NCBI GenBank assembly: GCA_003008705.1
Contig: PDUO01000015.1
Coordinates: 253,290 to 317,289 of the forward strand
Reading direction: 5' to 3'
DNA from: Pezicula radicicola
Taxonomy: Eukaryota; Ascomycota; Leotiomycetes; Helotiales; Dermateaceae
Length of the DNA stretch: 64,000 bases
Positions 22,697 to 33,634 of the stretch are shown here, in pieces. The notes beneath the pieces were generated by a model that was not told the origin of the DNA, searched no databases, and saw nothing but the letters and a program-made list of their open reading frames with translations. Within the stretch, counting starts at the first letter, position 1, and every line of letters starts with the position of its first letter. Position numbers and translations under genes: made by a program.

Positions 22697-23360
22697 CGTT
22701 GTTGATAGTGTTGATAACGGTCGTAATGAAAAAGTTCAAGGCTTAACGAAAGAATTGAGAAATGAAAGTTCTCTGGTCATGGTGACACAGGCTCAGGGTT
22801 GTCGCTAAATGGCTCGCTTTGCCCATTTCTTCTATTTCCGAAATACTTAGTAGCCGAGGCCTTATCTTGCGCCGACTACCACTGACCTGTCAAGAAGATA
22901 CCAATTCTAATGAATGGACGTTTCAAAGAAGCACACTTATTATGACGTATGTGTGCACGAATCGTCCTCAAAATCTGCTTTACAACTTATTCTGTAATGT
23001 CAGCACCAGAGCCCGGCAACTTTCCTATTTAGGAAGTTAGCCGTTAGGTTTACAATAATGCCACGCTTTGAATCACGGTTGAGAAAGACAATATGTCGAG
23101 TTTTAGAAAATGTAAAATTTCAAAAGATAAAATTCTATTAAGCAGTCTAAAGGCTCATGTTGGTAATCTGCGTAATCATGCGTTGGGTTTTGATATTTAT
23201 TGGTAGTGCAGCTTGGGATTTCCCAATATTTCGTTATACCTTTTACTTCACCCGCAATAACGAAAAGAAAAGGAATATACCTAAAAATTGCGAGTTTCTA
23301 TTTCCTAGAGCAATTTGAGCTTGTTCAGGCTAGAGCTGTGTTCATAAAGCTCCGCATAAT
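22697..23360. promoter_or_regulatory. promoter region of the 2OG oxygenase
   Basis: Intergenic DNA between the 2OG gene start and the P450-3 stop, both on the minus strand. It contains the inverted repeat at 23014-23043. The rest shows no other feature. Confidence 0.5.
23014..23043. promoter_or_regulatory. palindromic pair of cluster-type sites
   Basis: The left arm on the plus strand reads CGGCAACTTTCCTA. The right arm on the minus strand reads CGGCTAACTTCCTA. They are separated by two to three bases, forming a near-perfect 30-bp inverted repeat ideal for a dimer. Confidence 0.6.
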
Positions 23361-25333
23361 CTATGACTTCGTGCTGGCTTTCTTGAATTTAATATACAAA
23401 GCTGGTTTCCACCACATGACGTGCATGTGACTTTGTTTAAGCCAGTCCAAGTCCTTATTCACGAGCTCTAAATCATAGACGAAATGGGTCTTCGCTATGA
23501 TAAGACTCATCTCGACGTACGCGAAGCTAAGATTGAGATTGCCTGATCAGCCAAAATTCAATAGTGAAATAATTTCGAGCATTGAGCACATACTTCTTTC
23601 CCAGGCAACTTCGTGAACCAAGAGAAAACGGTTGACTTGCTTCCAAGATATCTGAACAATCTGAATCTAGCCATCGCTCTGGTTTGAAGTTGAATGGGGA
23701 ATGGAAATTATTCTCGTCGTGCGTGACCGTCCACGCGCTAGTGTATACCTCAGTCTAAGACACACAGCGTCAGTAATATATCCGCTACATGTGGGAATAC
23801 AATAGTTACTCCTTGTGGGACATAAAGGCCGTCTATAGTTGAACCAGGACAAATTCTAGGAAATCCTTGTGATCCGGGAGGGTAAAGCCGCAGTCCCTCA
23901 GCTATGACAGCTTGTAGGTAAGGAAGCTGCTGCGCTGATGTCGCGTTTATATCATCAATTGACTGGTATCGCTCGCGAATTTCTTTTTGGAGATTCTTGT
24001 AGGCATGGGGTGTTTTGAGGAGGAAATATGTCACGGCTGATAGAAAGGTTGACACGGTCTCACCGCCAGCAATTCTACACCTAACTTAGCGGCATCAAAG
24101 CTATCATCTGTTTGGAGAGCTTACACTAAAGTCGAGGTGTGGGCCGTCATTTCTTCTCTACTTACCTCTCCAGTTTTAACTTTGTTAGCAACATTTTCCA
24201 AGAAGTCTTTCCGGGAAGATTCCACTTCCAGTCTTCTAAACAGATATCAGAATCCATCTTCTAAGTGATTGTAAGAGACTTGCCTTGCCACCATTCTTCT
24301 GCTATAGCCTGAATGCTTATTGCGAACAGAAACGGTTAAGTGAGGCAACAGTTTTCTCCCGATAGCAGCTATAATCGGATAGCGACGCAAATTGTCTAAC
24401 ACTGTGATGAAAAAGAGATGTTCAACAACCATCTCAGACCAAAAATGAGGCTGACCTAAGGGACCATTCCGTTAGCCTAACTATGGAATATAGATGTCAG
24501 AGAAAATGCTCTTACCATTCTTAACACAGGAAAAGCTTTCTCCAAAGGCCATTTCTCCCAGGATATCAAAGGCAATCATCTCGTACCATTTTGTCATATT
24601 AATTCCGTTGTCCGAGGAACCATTCTGCCCGACACGATGTACAAATTCATCCACACATCGTTGTATAATATCTTCTTGCTCAGTAAGAGCCTTGGTAGAG
24701 AAAGCTGCCGAAAGCGACTTTTTCATCCGGCTGTGATTTTGCGGATCCCTTTCGCTGCCGACGCAAAGTGATTCGAAGCCAGAACTATACATATCATAGA
24801 ATTCACTTTTCACCATAGGAAGTTTTCCTCCAGTTGCGTGGCCATAAATATCTTTCCACGATTTCACAGACGAAAATGAAAGCTCATTTGGAGATACTCG
24901 GACAACAGGGCCTATTAAAGGTTAGCAACTTTTTGGTCACAGTTCACTAATCAATTGAGTGTCGACTCTACCGTGAATTTTATGCTGTTCTTCGATCGCT
25001 AAGTGAAAGTGACCACTCATAGAATGCCATATTCGCCACAACTGCCATAAAACCACTGTTAGCGATGAGATGAAATATTCAGAAGTCTTATTTTTACCAG
25101 TGATGATCTTGCAAGCAGCGGTCCTGGGAAGGCTGCCAGAGGATGGAAATACAAATTGTATATCACGTAGAAGCTTGAATACAATAGTCCCTGTACTGGT
25201 TAGTCGTCTGTCAGCGAATAGATTCGAAGGTAAATACAAAAATATAGAATATATGGAGTATCGTAGAAGGAAGATAAGTGTTAGTTGACAGCACATCCGC
25301 TACCAAAATTGGTAGCTTTATAAAAGATGACAT
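23361..25333 (-). CDS. cytochrome P450, same broad group as P450-2 (cluster P450-3)
   Basis: Nine exons, complement(join(23361..23526,23594..23754,23810..24074,24125..24235,24284..24455,24516..24911,24972..25041,25098..25190,25238..25333)), keep one frame and give 509 aa. It has an N-terminal anchor, the hinge YNLYFHPLAAFPGP, the I-helix VIAGGETVSTF, the helix-K ExxR in AEGLRLYPP, PERW and the haem loop FSLGSRSCLGK with Cys451. It is close in style to P450-2, including matching text such as GPVVRVxPNELSF and SWKDIYG, so the two may be old duplicates within the cluster. The intron 24236-24283 uses a GC donor, as does one intron of P450-2. It probably performs another oxidation of the sesquiterpene. 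I saw no clear cluster motif in its promoter. Confidence 0.88.
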
Positions 25334-25772
25334 TAATATGGCTAACGTGTTGGAGCCGCAGTGAAACGGAAGTCTACTCTATGACTATTCTGCGAGCAGT
25401 GAACCGGCGATGTGAGATACAAGAACTCGGTGTGCAATGGATAAAAGTTATCGAAACTCTGTTAAGCTAGTTTTTGATCGGCTACATCCGCATATAGAAT
25501 TTCCGTGCCCAAAATAACAAGATGCTATAAATACTGGAACTTACGGGCTTAACTGCCAAAACGCTTTAACGGATACCGTACGTATGCTATCTTTAACGTT
25601 GGAGGGTTTCCGATGCGCCTGGTACCTTGTGAAGCCCAAAGTATGTTTATCATGAAAGTTGAACGGGAATACAATATGTCATCAAAAGTACTACAATGAA
25701 GTTCAGATTCCATAAAGCAGTTCAATGGCAAGATATTTATTCTATTAAAAAAACTATTGGCTATCTAGTCTC
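25334..25772. other. P450-3 promoter region
   Basis: Non-coding. GAGCAGTG near 25393 resembles part of the 13431-13440 repeat, but no full cluster motif is seen. Confidence 0.4.
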
Positions 25773-26718
25773 TCACACATCATTCTCGTGAAACACTAAC
25801 GCCCGCACCTCGATACTTTCTCTAGCTGCTCTGTCGATCATCTCTGGGTCCGTAAAAGCGGCGTGTGGCACTCTCCTTGCTCGACCGTCCGCCTTTGAAT
25901 CAAAACACTTGATCAGCATCACCATGTCTGGCGTTTGGCCGAATTTATAGTACCACCGATGGTCCGGATTAGGATGAAGCGTGCAAGGCTCACCAACGCG
26001 GTCTGGAAAAATCAACTTCACAGGCAAAATATCGGAGTCGAGGACAGAATGTGAGTCGCAGACTGCAAGAGGGTCTTTGAATATAGTCTTAATTGGTCGC
26101 CAGAAGTTGATTATTTGGTAGCGGGATTTGAGAAGTCGAGGAGCATCCTCTCCCATATGACGGAGGACTTGGTTAATGGTTCCTTGTTCGGATTGGTCGA
26201 TGTGCACTCGCTTGACAGGACGTCGTTCTAGGTTTGGGTCCACGCCTGGATTAGGTTTGCGTATAGTGTGATCGAAAGTAAAAACACGGGTCGCACCAGT
26301 GCTATCGACTATCAGTTGTGGAGTCAGATGTTGCAGTCAGAGTTACATACACCTCTAGAAGTTTTTGCTCAACTTCAAGATAGTATTCCGATTTTATTTT
26401 GTCGTCATCGAGAAAGAGTTTCTCCTTGCTCACATGGTGGCAGAGCTGGAAACCGTGGCTGTCTAGAGTGTAATTTTCCTCGTTTCCAGTGATGTCTGTC
26501 ACCACCATCTCCAGATCTATGGACGGCTGGTTAAATGTTTCTCTCCGGCCTGCAATACTTGGAGCATGTTCACTTCCATCCTTTGGATCTTTGTAGTAGT
26601 TGAAAGTTGTATGAATATGACGAGGCTCTTTTAGAGCATTCCCGTTCACCTTCTCGATAACAGTGCTTTGGATGCATGGCTTGTGTAGCTGTGGCTCTTG
26701 GAAATTGAGAATTTCCAT
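25773..26718 (-). CDS. CmcJ / GA4-desaturase-like oxygenase
   Basis: Two exons, complement(join(25773..26301,26351..26718)), give 298 aa. The intron is 49 bp with a GTATGT donor. The reading frame stays open upstream of 26718, but the first ATG compatible with the family N-terminus (MEILNFQEP) is there. Family features are TFNYYKDPKDG, TLDSHGFQL, VTGATRVFTFDHTIR, VKRVHIDQS with a likely metal-binding His156 and Asp158, RYQIINFWRPI, DHRWYYK and IEVRALVFHEN. Members include gibberellin GA4 desaturase and other fungal cluster enzymes that desaturate, hydroxylate or rearrange terpenoids and alkaloids, as well as the CmcJ-like cephem proteins. It forms the right edge of the cluster. A cluster motif lies about 100 bp upstream. 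Confidence 0.88.
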
Positions 26719-27689
26719 TGCGCTATTGATAATTGATAATGAGGATATCAGATGAGTGAAGTGTCGTGCTGGCGTGGAAGGGAGCACCTGATGTGACGAT
26801 GTTCTCCAGACTGTTTCGGCAACTTCCTAAAAACAGAAGCCCCGAAGCATGATCCGTGAAGCGAATGTAATGATTCCGGAAGTAAACAAAAGCAACTAAA
26901 TCCCGAATCCAACTTTTTTTTGTCTCTTGTATGTGAATCAGTATGTACTCAGGTACTTTATCTATCTCTGGTCTTATAAGGAATATTCTGTTTTCGGATG
27001 GAAGCACGTGGTCAACCATGCTTCTTCACATTTAATTATGTATGAATATCTGAATTATCTCGTGAATATTCTTCAAGACTGTACTATAGTTCAAAAGCTC
27101 TTATCATATTGTCATTAACGCAGTTTATTGCAAGTAGTCTGCTAATATCACTGGGTTATGCGTGCAAAGTGTTGGCTTGTGCGGTTCAAGTTTATTTATA
27201 ACCTCTGACGCCAATCTCAAGTTCAGATTGTATTCAAGCAATACAGTAGCTACGAAATATACATAATAATATCAGTATTTAAAAATATTCTTTCTTGGAA
27301 CATAAGACAGGAGTAACTTTATGTAATATTTAGTCTATTTAATCTAGACATAGATTTTTCTACAAGGATCATAAATAATAAAACACTAATATAAGAATAT
27401 ACAAATTAACAAGAACAATCGCTAGTCCTAACTAATACGCTAGACTTGCGTGCGCATGTGCAAAAGAGCAGTGATAAATCATCTGATCGACCCCAGACCA
27501 ACGTTCCTTCAACTCATAGAGATGTCTTCGCTAGCGATCAAACCTGTACATGAGTTAATGCGGATATAAAGGATATTTGGTTGCTGACCTGCAGTATAGA
27601 TACCAAACGCCATCTCCTCATGTTAACTGCCCAGAGGACGTATTGCACTCAGTATTTGAGTTAGTGTCACCTGCTTAGCTCTGCGCAGC
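26719..27689. other. right border of the cluster, intergenic
   Basis: Contains the desaturase promoter with its regulator site, then AT-rich DNA (27000-27430) without coding potential. Confidence 0.5.
26817..26830 (+). promoter_or_regulatory. putative cluster regulator site 4
   Basis: Reads CGGCAACTTCCTAA about 100 bp upstream of the desaturase start. It matches the left arm of the 23014 site with one base fewer in the spacer. Confidence 0.5.
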
Positions 27690-28467
27690 GTGTTTTGCCA
27701 ACAAGAATTTACACACAGTTACCGAGCCTTTGTTGTACTCCCGAATTCAGTGGACATGGCTGGAATCTCAACCTCCCCAACCCCAAACACTCTGTTCTTA
27801 AGAAGCATCCTGCGCCGTCGTCATCTAGCTGCTTATGTCCGAAGCATCACTTCGATGGAGGCACTTTCTACCGCCCGCATTTGCGAGGCACAGTTCCTAA
27901 AATTTCCTGTTTCCGGGGTTGAACTAGTCAAGCCCATTGCATTCATTAAGATTACTAAAGTCCCCTACGGCGATCTTTAGATACGAGAATTGTACCGTGG
28001 TACAATAGATACTGTTTGTCGCTCTCCTGATATCATTGCTCTCGAGTCTGCACCTGGGCCCCAATTTCGCCAAAGAGAGCCGACTTATCGGCATGATGTT
28101 CGGATCTGCCCTCTGTGAGCTTGTGGATTGTGGGCTGATGACTAAAAAGGAATCCTATGGCAGTTATTTTGCTGTCACCAACACTCTGGCAAACTGGCTC
28201 ACGGGGGCAGTCCGTGGATTTCAAGGTAGTATAGCCACCTACAAGACTCGCATAACCGAGATTGCACTATTTGGGGCTCTGCATGCTGCTACAGACCCAG
28301 ATGATATTGAAAAAGATACAGCCAGCTTCTCTGGGGCTCCCCCCGTCAATGATGACTACGGAAATAAAGTCTCTGGCTCGGAACATGAGCATGAGCGACC
28401 TGATCGAAGAACTGTCAAGGAACCTGACGTTAAGTCTATTCAGCGCCGACGAGATACTGTAAGCTAG
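27690..28467 (+). pseudogene. fragment of an F-box/LRR-type fungal protein
   Basis: Two open segments look like pieces of one gene. The first, near 27790-27920, contains FLRSILRRRHLAAYVRSI, a pattern common in fungal F-box or LRR-like proteins. The second, from 28036, contains SSLHLGPNFAKESRLIGMMF, typical of the repeat that follows. The frames cannot be joined cleanly, the second drifts into non-family sequence (LTGAVRGFQGS onwards), and no F-box start is visible. I read it as a truncated, decayed copy. The family assignment is from pattern only. Confidence 0.4.
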
Positions 28468-29673
28468 CAAACGAGGAGAAAATATGTTGAGGACTGACAT
28501 TCTATTACGGGACGAATCCTTGTATCAACTCCAATGTTTCTATGCTAACTGGAGTCAATATACATTCGTATAACAAGATCAATCTACTCCTAACGTATGG
28601 GGCTGCAATTTTCTAACATCGATGAGCGTCATCATTGGCTTCTATTCGTACATGGTCAATGATGTTAGCCACGATACGTCGCTCTCAGCAATCCTAATAT
28701 CCATCGCAATAAAACACTTGACGAGCTCATCGAAAATCACTTAGCATCGCTTAGGCCGGCTGCTACTCATAATAAGCTTTCGAGGACGAAAATTAAGATA
28801 CGGTAGATTGCCGAACGCCGAAGGGGATGCGTTTCAAAGAGCTGGGTTTGGGCTAGAGGAAGAAGTGATGCCGATGTGGAATGTCGCAAGAGGCAGCGGA
28901 TCAACTAGCTTATAAAGAGATTTCTCTTAGCGTCTTCATAGCAAAGTTATCCCTAATGATGCTCAAGAGAATAAGATTCCTGCCCAGGCAAAATTCTTGC
29001 GCACAGTGTAGTCAACGTCAACTTTCTCATGTATAAATACAATTCACAACGCAGTTCAATTGCCCTAAATAAGCTTGGATTGGATTGGGTTCCTATAAAC
29101 GACCAACTGGTTTCAGAAGTGTGTTTTTTTTTTGTCTCCTACAAATAACTAGCTCTCCTTCTGCCTTAGACACAGAGCCTAGACATCTATTAAGTTATCT
29201 AGACATTTTCAGGCATAATCTATCCTAAGTAGAAGCAGCGCAGACTTAACTAAACCTTACACCAAGTACTCCACCACCCTTAGAGAAAAAAACCCCCCAA
29301 ACTCATTCCCACATTCTCCCTACCAAAACAAAACACTACAAACTCTCCGCACCCACTATCTCTCAAACCTATCCATCTACCATTCTCACCTATCTATGAT
29401 TTCTCTCTCCGCAACAGGCGAAGGGATTCTACTCTGATTAAAAGCCCCATAATTAACATCCTTAACATCCCCCCTACTAATCCTCCTTCCACCCATTCCA
29501 TCCTACAAAGCCGACACAACACACACATCACCTTCCTTAAACTCGCGAAAACTCAAGAAGACCTCTGAAGGCTTCAATCTTCTCCTCTTTTCTTTCTTCG
29601 TTATTTTTTTCAGAGATTTTCCGAAGGGTTTATCTACATAGAACCAGGAAATTAGAATAAAACCCCGTTTTTT
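28468..29673. other. intergenic, low-complexity
   Basis: AT-rich and, at 29270-29560, C-rich/purine-poor DNA. No coding region I can support. Confidence 0.4.
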
Positions 29674-29922
29674 TTAGTTGATTGATGATTTAATAGAGAA
29701 AGAATACGAAGGTAAGAAGGTACGGTAGTGGAAATATAACCTACGAAGTCTTTTAGATCCGGTTAGATTTGATTTTATGATATTTGAATTCGAAGCTGTG
29801 AGGTTTTTGTTGTGTTTTTGATGAGAGGATGATGGTTTAATGTTCGTTGCTATGACGCCTATTATGGAGGAGAAAATTCCTGCGATTCCACCTGCGATGG
29901 CGAAGACTTCTATTATAGGCAT
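29674..29922 (-). CDS. possible small protein with one hydrophobic segment
   Basis: An 82-codon frame starts at ATG 29920-29922. It begins with a hydrophobic stretch (IIEVFAIAGGIAGIFSSIIGVI), followed by a basic, Ser/Asn-rich tail. The N-terminus resembles the helix that opens some fungal signalling proteins, but there is no domain behind it. It may be a degraded 5' end of a larger gene or chance. Confidence 0.2.
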   Translation of the reverse strand: MPIIEVFAIAGGIAGIFSSIIGVIATNIKPSSSHQKHNKNLTASNSNIIKSNLTGSKRLRRLYFHYRTFLPSYSFSIKSSIN

Positions 29923-31250
29923 GTTTGGGTTCTTTCTCGGTGTTTGTCGATTTTTTGATTTGAGAATCGTGGTAATATGTATGGTATGACGTTGTGGATA
30001 CTGTTTATTTTCTGGTAATGGTGATGTTTTTAAGTGAGGAAGAAGAGGAATTGTTTTGAAAAATTCTAGGGTGGACACGAAGGACTTTTATGCTTTAGAA
30101 ATATGTCAAATGACATTTTGGGAAATATGTCGCGTGATTCTTGTTTAACCTAGAGAAAGCTAGATAGCGCTAGAATTTACTACTTATTGAACTAAAGCCT
30201 CCGGAACAACCTTATGAGCCAGGTACATGTAAAAGGAAAACCAGCTGACTATTCTAAAGTTGTAAAAAAGTCTATATGAAATTTAAGCTATAGATTCCTT
30301 TACAATACATTCATTCCTAAGATCTTCTTACCTTCCCCACAACACACCAATAAAAATGAACAAAATACGTCTTAACCTAATCAACCAACCACATAATCCC
30401 TCATTGCCCCCCTCCTCCTCCTCCTCCTATTAATATTCCTACTACTCATCCTCCTCCTCATAGTTGCCATTATCTTCGCTCCCGGAGTAGTTGTGTCAGG
30501 AGTTATACTTGGGATTTTGATTTAGTTTGGAGATAATATTGTTAATGTAGCTGTTACGAGTACTTAGGATAATAATATACCTGAATCACTAGAATTTGAA
30601 GGCTAGTAAATTAAGTTTTTTTTTGGTTTTCTTGTTCTTTTCTTCAGTGGTGCCGGGGAAGGGATGTTTGATAGCTTATTTGTACTGTAGATTCTCGAGA
30701 TTTCTGGTTTATAGTTTCAGAGATGTGGATTTTGGGGGTATATGGATGGTTTTATATTTCTATTTAAGGATTGTGATATGGTAGCTGTGGGATGGTGAAG
30801 GAGGTGATGCTGATGCTGATGCTGATGAGATGGGGTGAATGGGGTAGGTGGTTTTGGGTATGGAAGATGTGGAGTTTTGCTGGGGGATGGGGAGGGTGTT
30901 TAAGTTAACTTCTCATTTGATTCTAGAGGAGCTTGGTATATAGAGGCCGCAATTACTTGTGCTATGTTGTTGCTGGCATGTGGGGGCATGGTACTGCATT
31001 TGATATGGTTGAGTCACTTGATTTGAATACACCATTAATATCAATATGATATTTATTGACTTCAAAGAACAAAGAAAATGCAGGGATTCGCTACATTACT
31101 TGGACAAAATACTATTTAATTACTTTTGGACAAGTTGTTATCAAGAAGAAAAAAATATAGCAAAGACACACTCTTAATATGAAGTTTCTAACTTCAAATA
31201 GAACGATTAATCGGCTTTAATGAAACCTTGCCTTGCATCAACCACCAACC
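29923..31250. other. intergenic, low-complexity
   Basis: Includes a (CTC)n/(TCC)n tract near 30405-30430 that encodes a Leu-rich frame without a start codon, and a GATGCT-type triplet repeat near 30805-30830. No supportable gene. Confidence 0.4.
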
Positions 31251-31740
31251 CTAGAGTCCTAGCACAAGCGAAACATTGAAGAAATCAAAGATAAGCGCTC
31301 CACCGAAAATAATTGAGTGGTATGTCTATGCATTTTTAGTCGTCATGCCGATCCTTGTGACGGCGATGGCCCAAGGCAGCATTCAAAGGAGGTTTGAACC
31401 CAAGGCTTGGATGAAGTCCCAACGCAGAACAGTAGCGAGGAGAATAGCGGAGAGTTGGTATTGGAGTGCGTAGAATATGTAACACCAGTCTATTGTTTTC
31501 CACATGTGCTGTGTTATCTTTGAGGCTGCTGAAGATTCGGAGAGGTAATAAGCGAAGGACTGGATGCCCCATATAGAGAGGAAGAGGCAAAGGGGTACTT
31601 CGATGCATAGAGCGAAGAGACAAGAGTAAATAGCTGGTCGCGAGATAACTAAACGGGTCAATGAGGACTTAGGGACAATGATGACACGGTGCCAATGTAA
31701 GTGTAGACATCGGTGGTCACGACGTGAGAAGAATCGATGT
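31251..31740 (-). pseudogene. decayed multi-TM membrane protein
   Basis: Minus-strand text runs from VISRPAIYSCLFAL through LQYQLSAILLATVLRW to GGALIFDFFNVSLVL, with three to four hydrophobic segments. Two stop codons interrupt an otherwise continuous frame: TGA at 31383-31385 and TAG at 31326-31328. Both stand where Trp would fit the pattern (LL-stop-MLPWAIA and NA-stop-TYHSIIF). The 5' part (31678-31814) cannot be assembled. I do not know the family. It looks like an uncharacterised fungal integral membrane protein that has lost function. Confidence 0.45.
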
Positions 31741-32186
31741 TGGCGACCCAGAGCTTGCTCGTCCTTGGAAGTAAGCATCCTGTACCTTATTCTGAGAAAT
31801 GAGGACGAGCTCATTCTGAGGATCGTATTAGCATATATGATGAGGGCGGAGGGGCAAAAGCTGGCAGAGATTCAGAAGAGCACCAGGACCTATAAGTTTG
31901 GCTATTTCATTGTTAGTTGATGGGTGCACAACCTGCACAACTGGCGTAAAAGGGCCGACGTTTTAATCTCAATGCACGTGTCTGGGCTAAAATACCCGAT
32001 ATGTTGCCGAAAACCCGAAAACACGTCGAGCTTCGGAATCTGGCTCCAATCTGGCTCCAATCAGGCAGCGCCCAAGGCTGAACGAACGTATATCCTCAAT
32101 TTTAATTTTATACGAAGGAATCAACAAACACCTTAAGGTCGCACAATGATCCTGCGTGCCCGTACGATAGATCCTTCGACACAATC

Positions 32187-33634
32187 ATGAACACGCGCGA
32201 TGTTGAGGGTGCAGGTATGAGTATATATCCTTCAAACACCCTCATGCTGACGGCCTTCAAGCTGCTTCCTGGTCTAGCATACCGACCAAACTCCTCCTCG
32301 CGGAATTGGCAAGAAGGGAGGAGACGGATACACCGGCGAAGCCAGAATGTGGTTCGGGAGTCAAAGGGTCATACAATACACCCGCGCACGTCTTTGCGCT
32401 GCTTCTAATTCTTACCTTGAGTACAGTCGGTACGGGAATCGCATCGCATCCCACTGTTCTCCCTATCAGCTGCTAACCTCTGATAGCTTGTGGTTTTCCT
32501 TTGGTATCGCGGCGAACATCGAAGAGTACGGGCCCTAGTAGATTCATCTTTATATCGCAGCATTTCGGCACAGGTGTACTGATAGCCACTGCTTTCGTTC
32601 ATCTACTCCCTACAGCCTTCATATCCCTTACCGATCCATGTCTGCCATACTTCTTCAGCGAAGGATACCACCCATTGGCGGGTCTGATAGCCATGTTCTC
32701 TGCGCTAATAGTAGTTGGTTTGGAGATGTTCCTAACGACAAGGGGAGCTGGACACTCGCATTCGCATGGAGGGTCATGGGAGACAGTGCCGGAGGAAGAA
32801 GATAACCAGCAAAATCAGATAAACGGAGCAGCAACGCCTGCGCGGAAGAAGACAAACAATAGATTGGGGAGGCTTGGAGTCAACCACCGACCAGCAGATA
32901 TTGCGCTCGAGGATATAGATGCTTCAGATGGTCTCATGGCAGGAGCATCGCCCCTGCCCGTCTCAACTCCATCCGAAATCAACGGGCATCCCAATGGCCA
33001 AAATAAATACCATGATCAAGATGAAGACGATAATGATTCCGACCTTGATCTCGACGAACTAGACCCCTCCACAATTCAAAATCCCAACCCTCAGGGCGAC
33101 ATCGAGACTTCAGGTAATCCTAAGCTCTCCCCGGAAGATGAACAAAAGCGCCTTGTCCTTCAATGCCTCCTCCTTGAAGCAGGTATCCTCTTCCACTCGG
33201 TCTTCATTGGCATGGCAGTCTCGGTGGCGACTGGTCCTCCATTTGTTGTTTTTTTGATTGCAATCTGCTTTCATCAATCCTTTGAAGGTCTTGCGTTAGG
33301 CTCTCGCATTGCAGCCATCAACTTCCCTCGCTCCTCTCCACGTCCTTGGTTGATGGTTCTTGCATACGGTACAACCACGCCCATAGGACAAGCTATTGGA
33401 CTTGTTGTCCATAATCTGTATGATCCGCAGAGTGCAGCAGGGTTATTGATGGTTGGTGTTATGAACGGGATAAGCAGCGGGTTGTTGCTTTTTGCGGGAT
33501 TGGTGCAATTATTAGCCGAGGACTTCTTAAGCCATAAGAGTTATACGGTCCTTAAAGGACGGAGGAGATGGGAAGCTTTTGGAGCAGTGCTGGCAGGCGC
33601 TGTGTTGATGGCTTTCGTCGGCGCATGGGCTTAG
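32187..33634 (+). CDS. ZIP family metal-ion transporter
   Basis: Exons 32187..32214, 32262..32429 and 32487..33634 give 447 aa. It is a ZIP zinc/iron permease moving divalent metal into the cytosol. An extracellular N-terminus (PECGSGVKGSYNTPAHV) is followed by TM1. TM2 holds HFGTGVLIATAFVHLLPTAF, and a long cytoplasmic loop (about residues 155-290) has a His-rich GHSHSHGG motif and an acidic run. The metal-site helices contain HSVFIGMAV and HQSFEGLALG, the signature His residues of the family. The first exon is only 28 bp. The frame is intact over all joins. Confidence 0.92.

Noticed and set aside
24116..24180. Possible extra intron starting at GTAAGTAGAG in P450-3
   Set aside because: Read through, it encodes KTGEVSREEMTAH, which fits the family. 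Splicing there would remove conserved text.
8353..26718. Gibberellin or abscisic acid cluster
   Set aside because: No diterpene cyclase or GGPP synthase, and the cyclase is a normal DDxxE/NSE sesquiterpene synthase, unlike the atypical ABA3-type enzyme.
30360..30530. Leu-rich hydrophobic frame from a (CTC)n tract
   Set aside because: No start codon in frame and a stop just upstream. Low-complexity translation.
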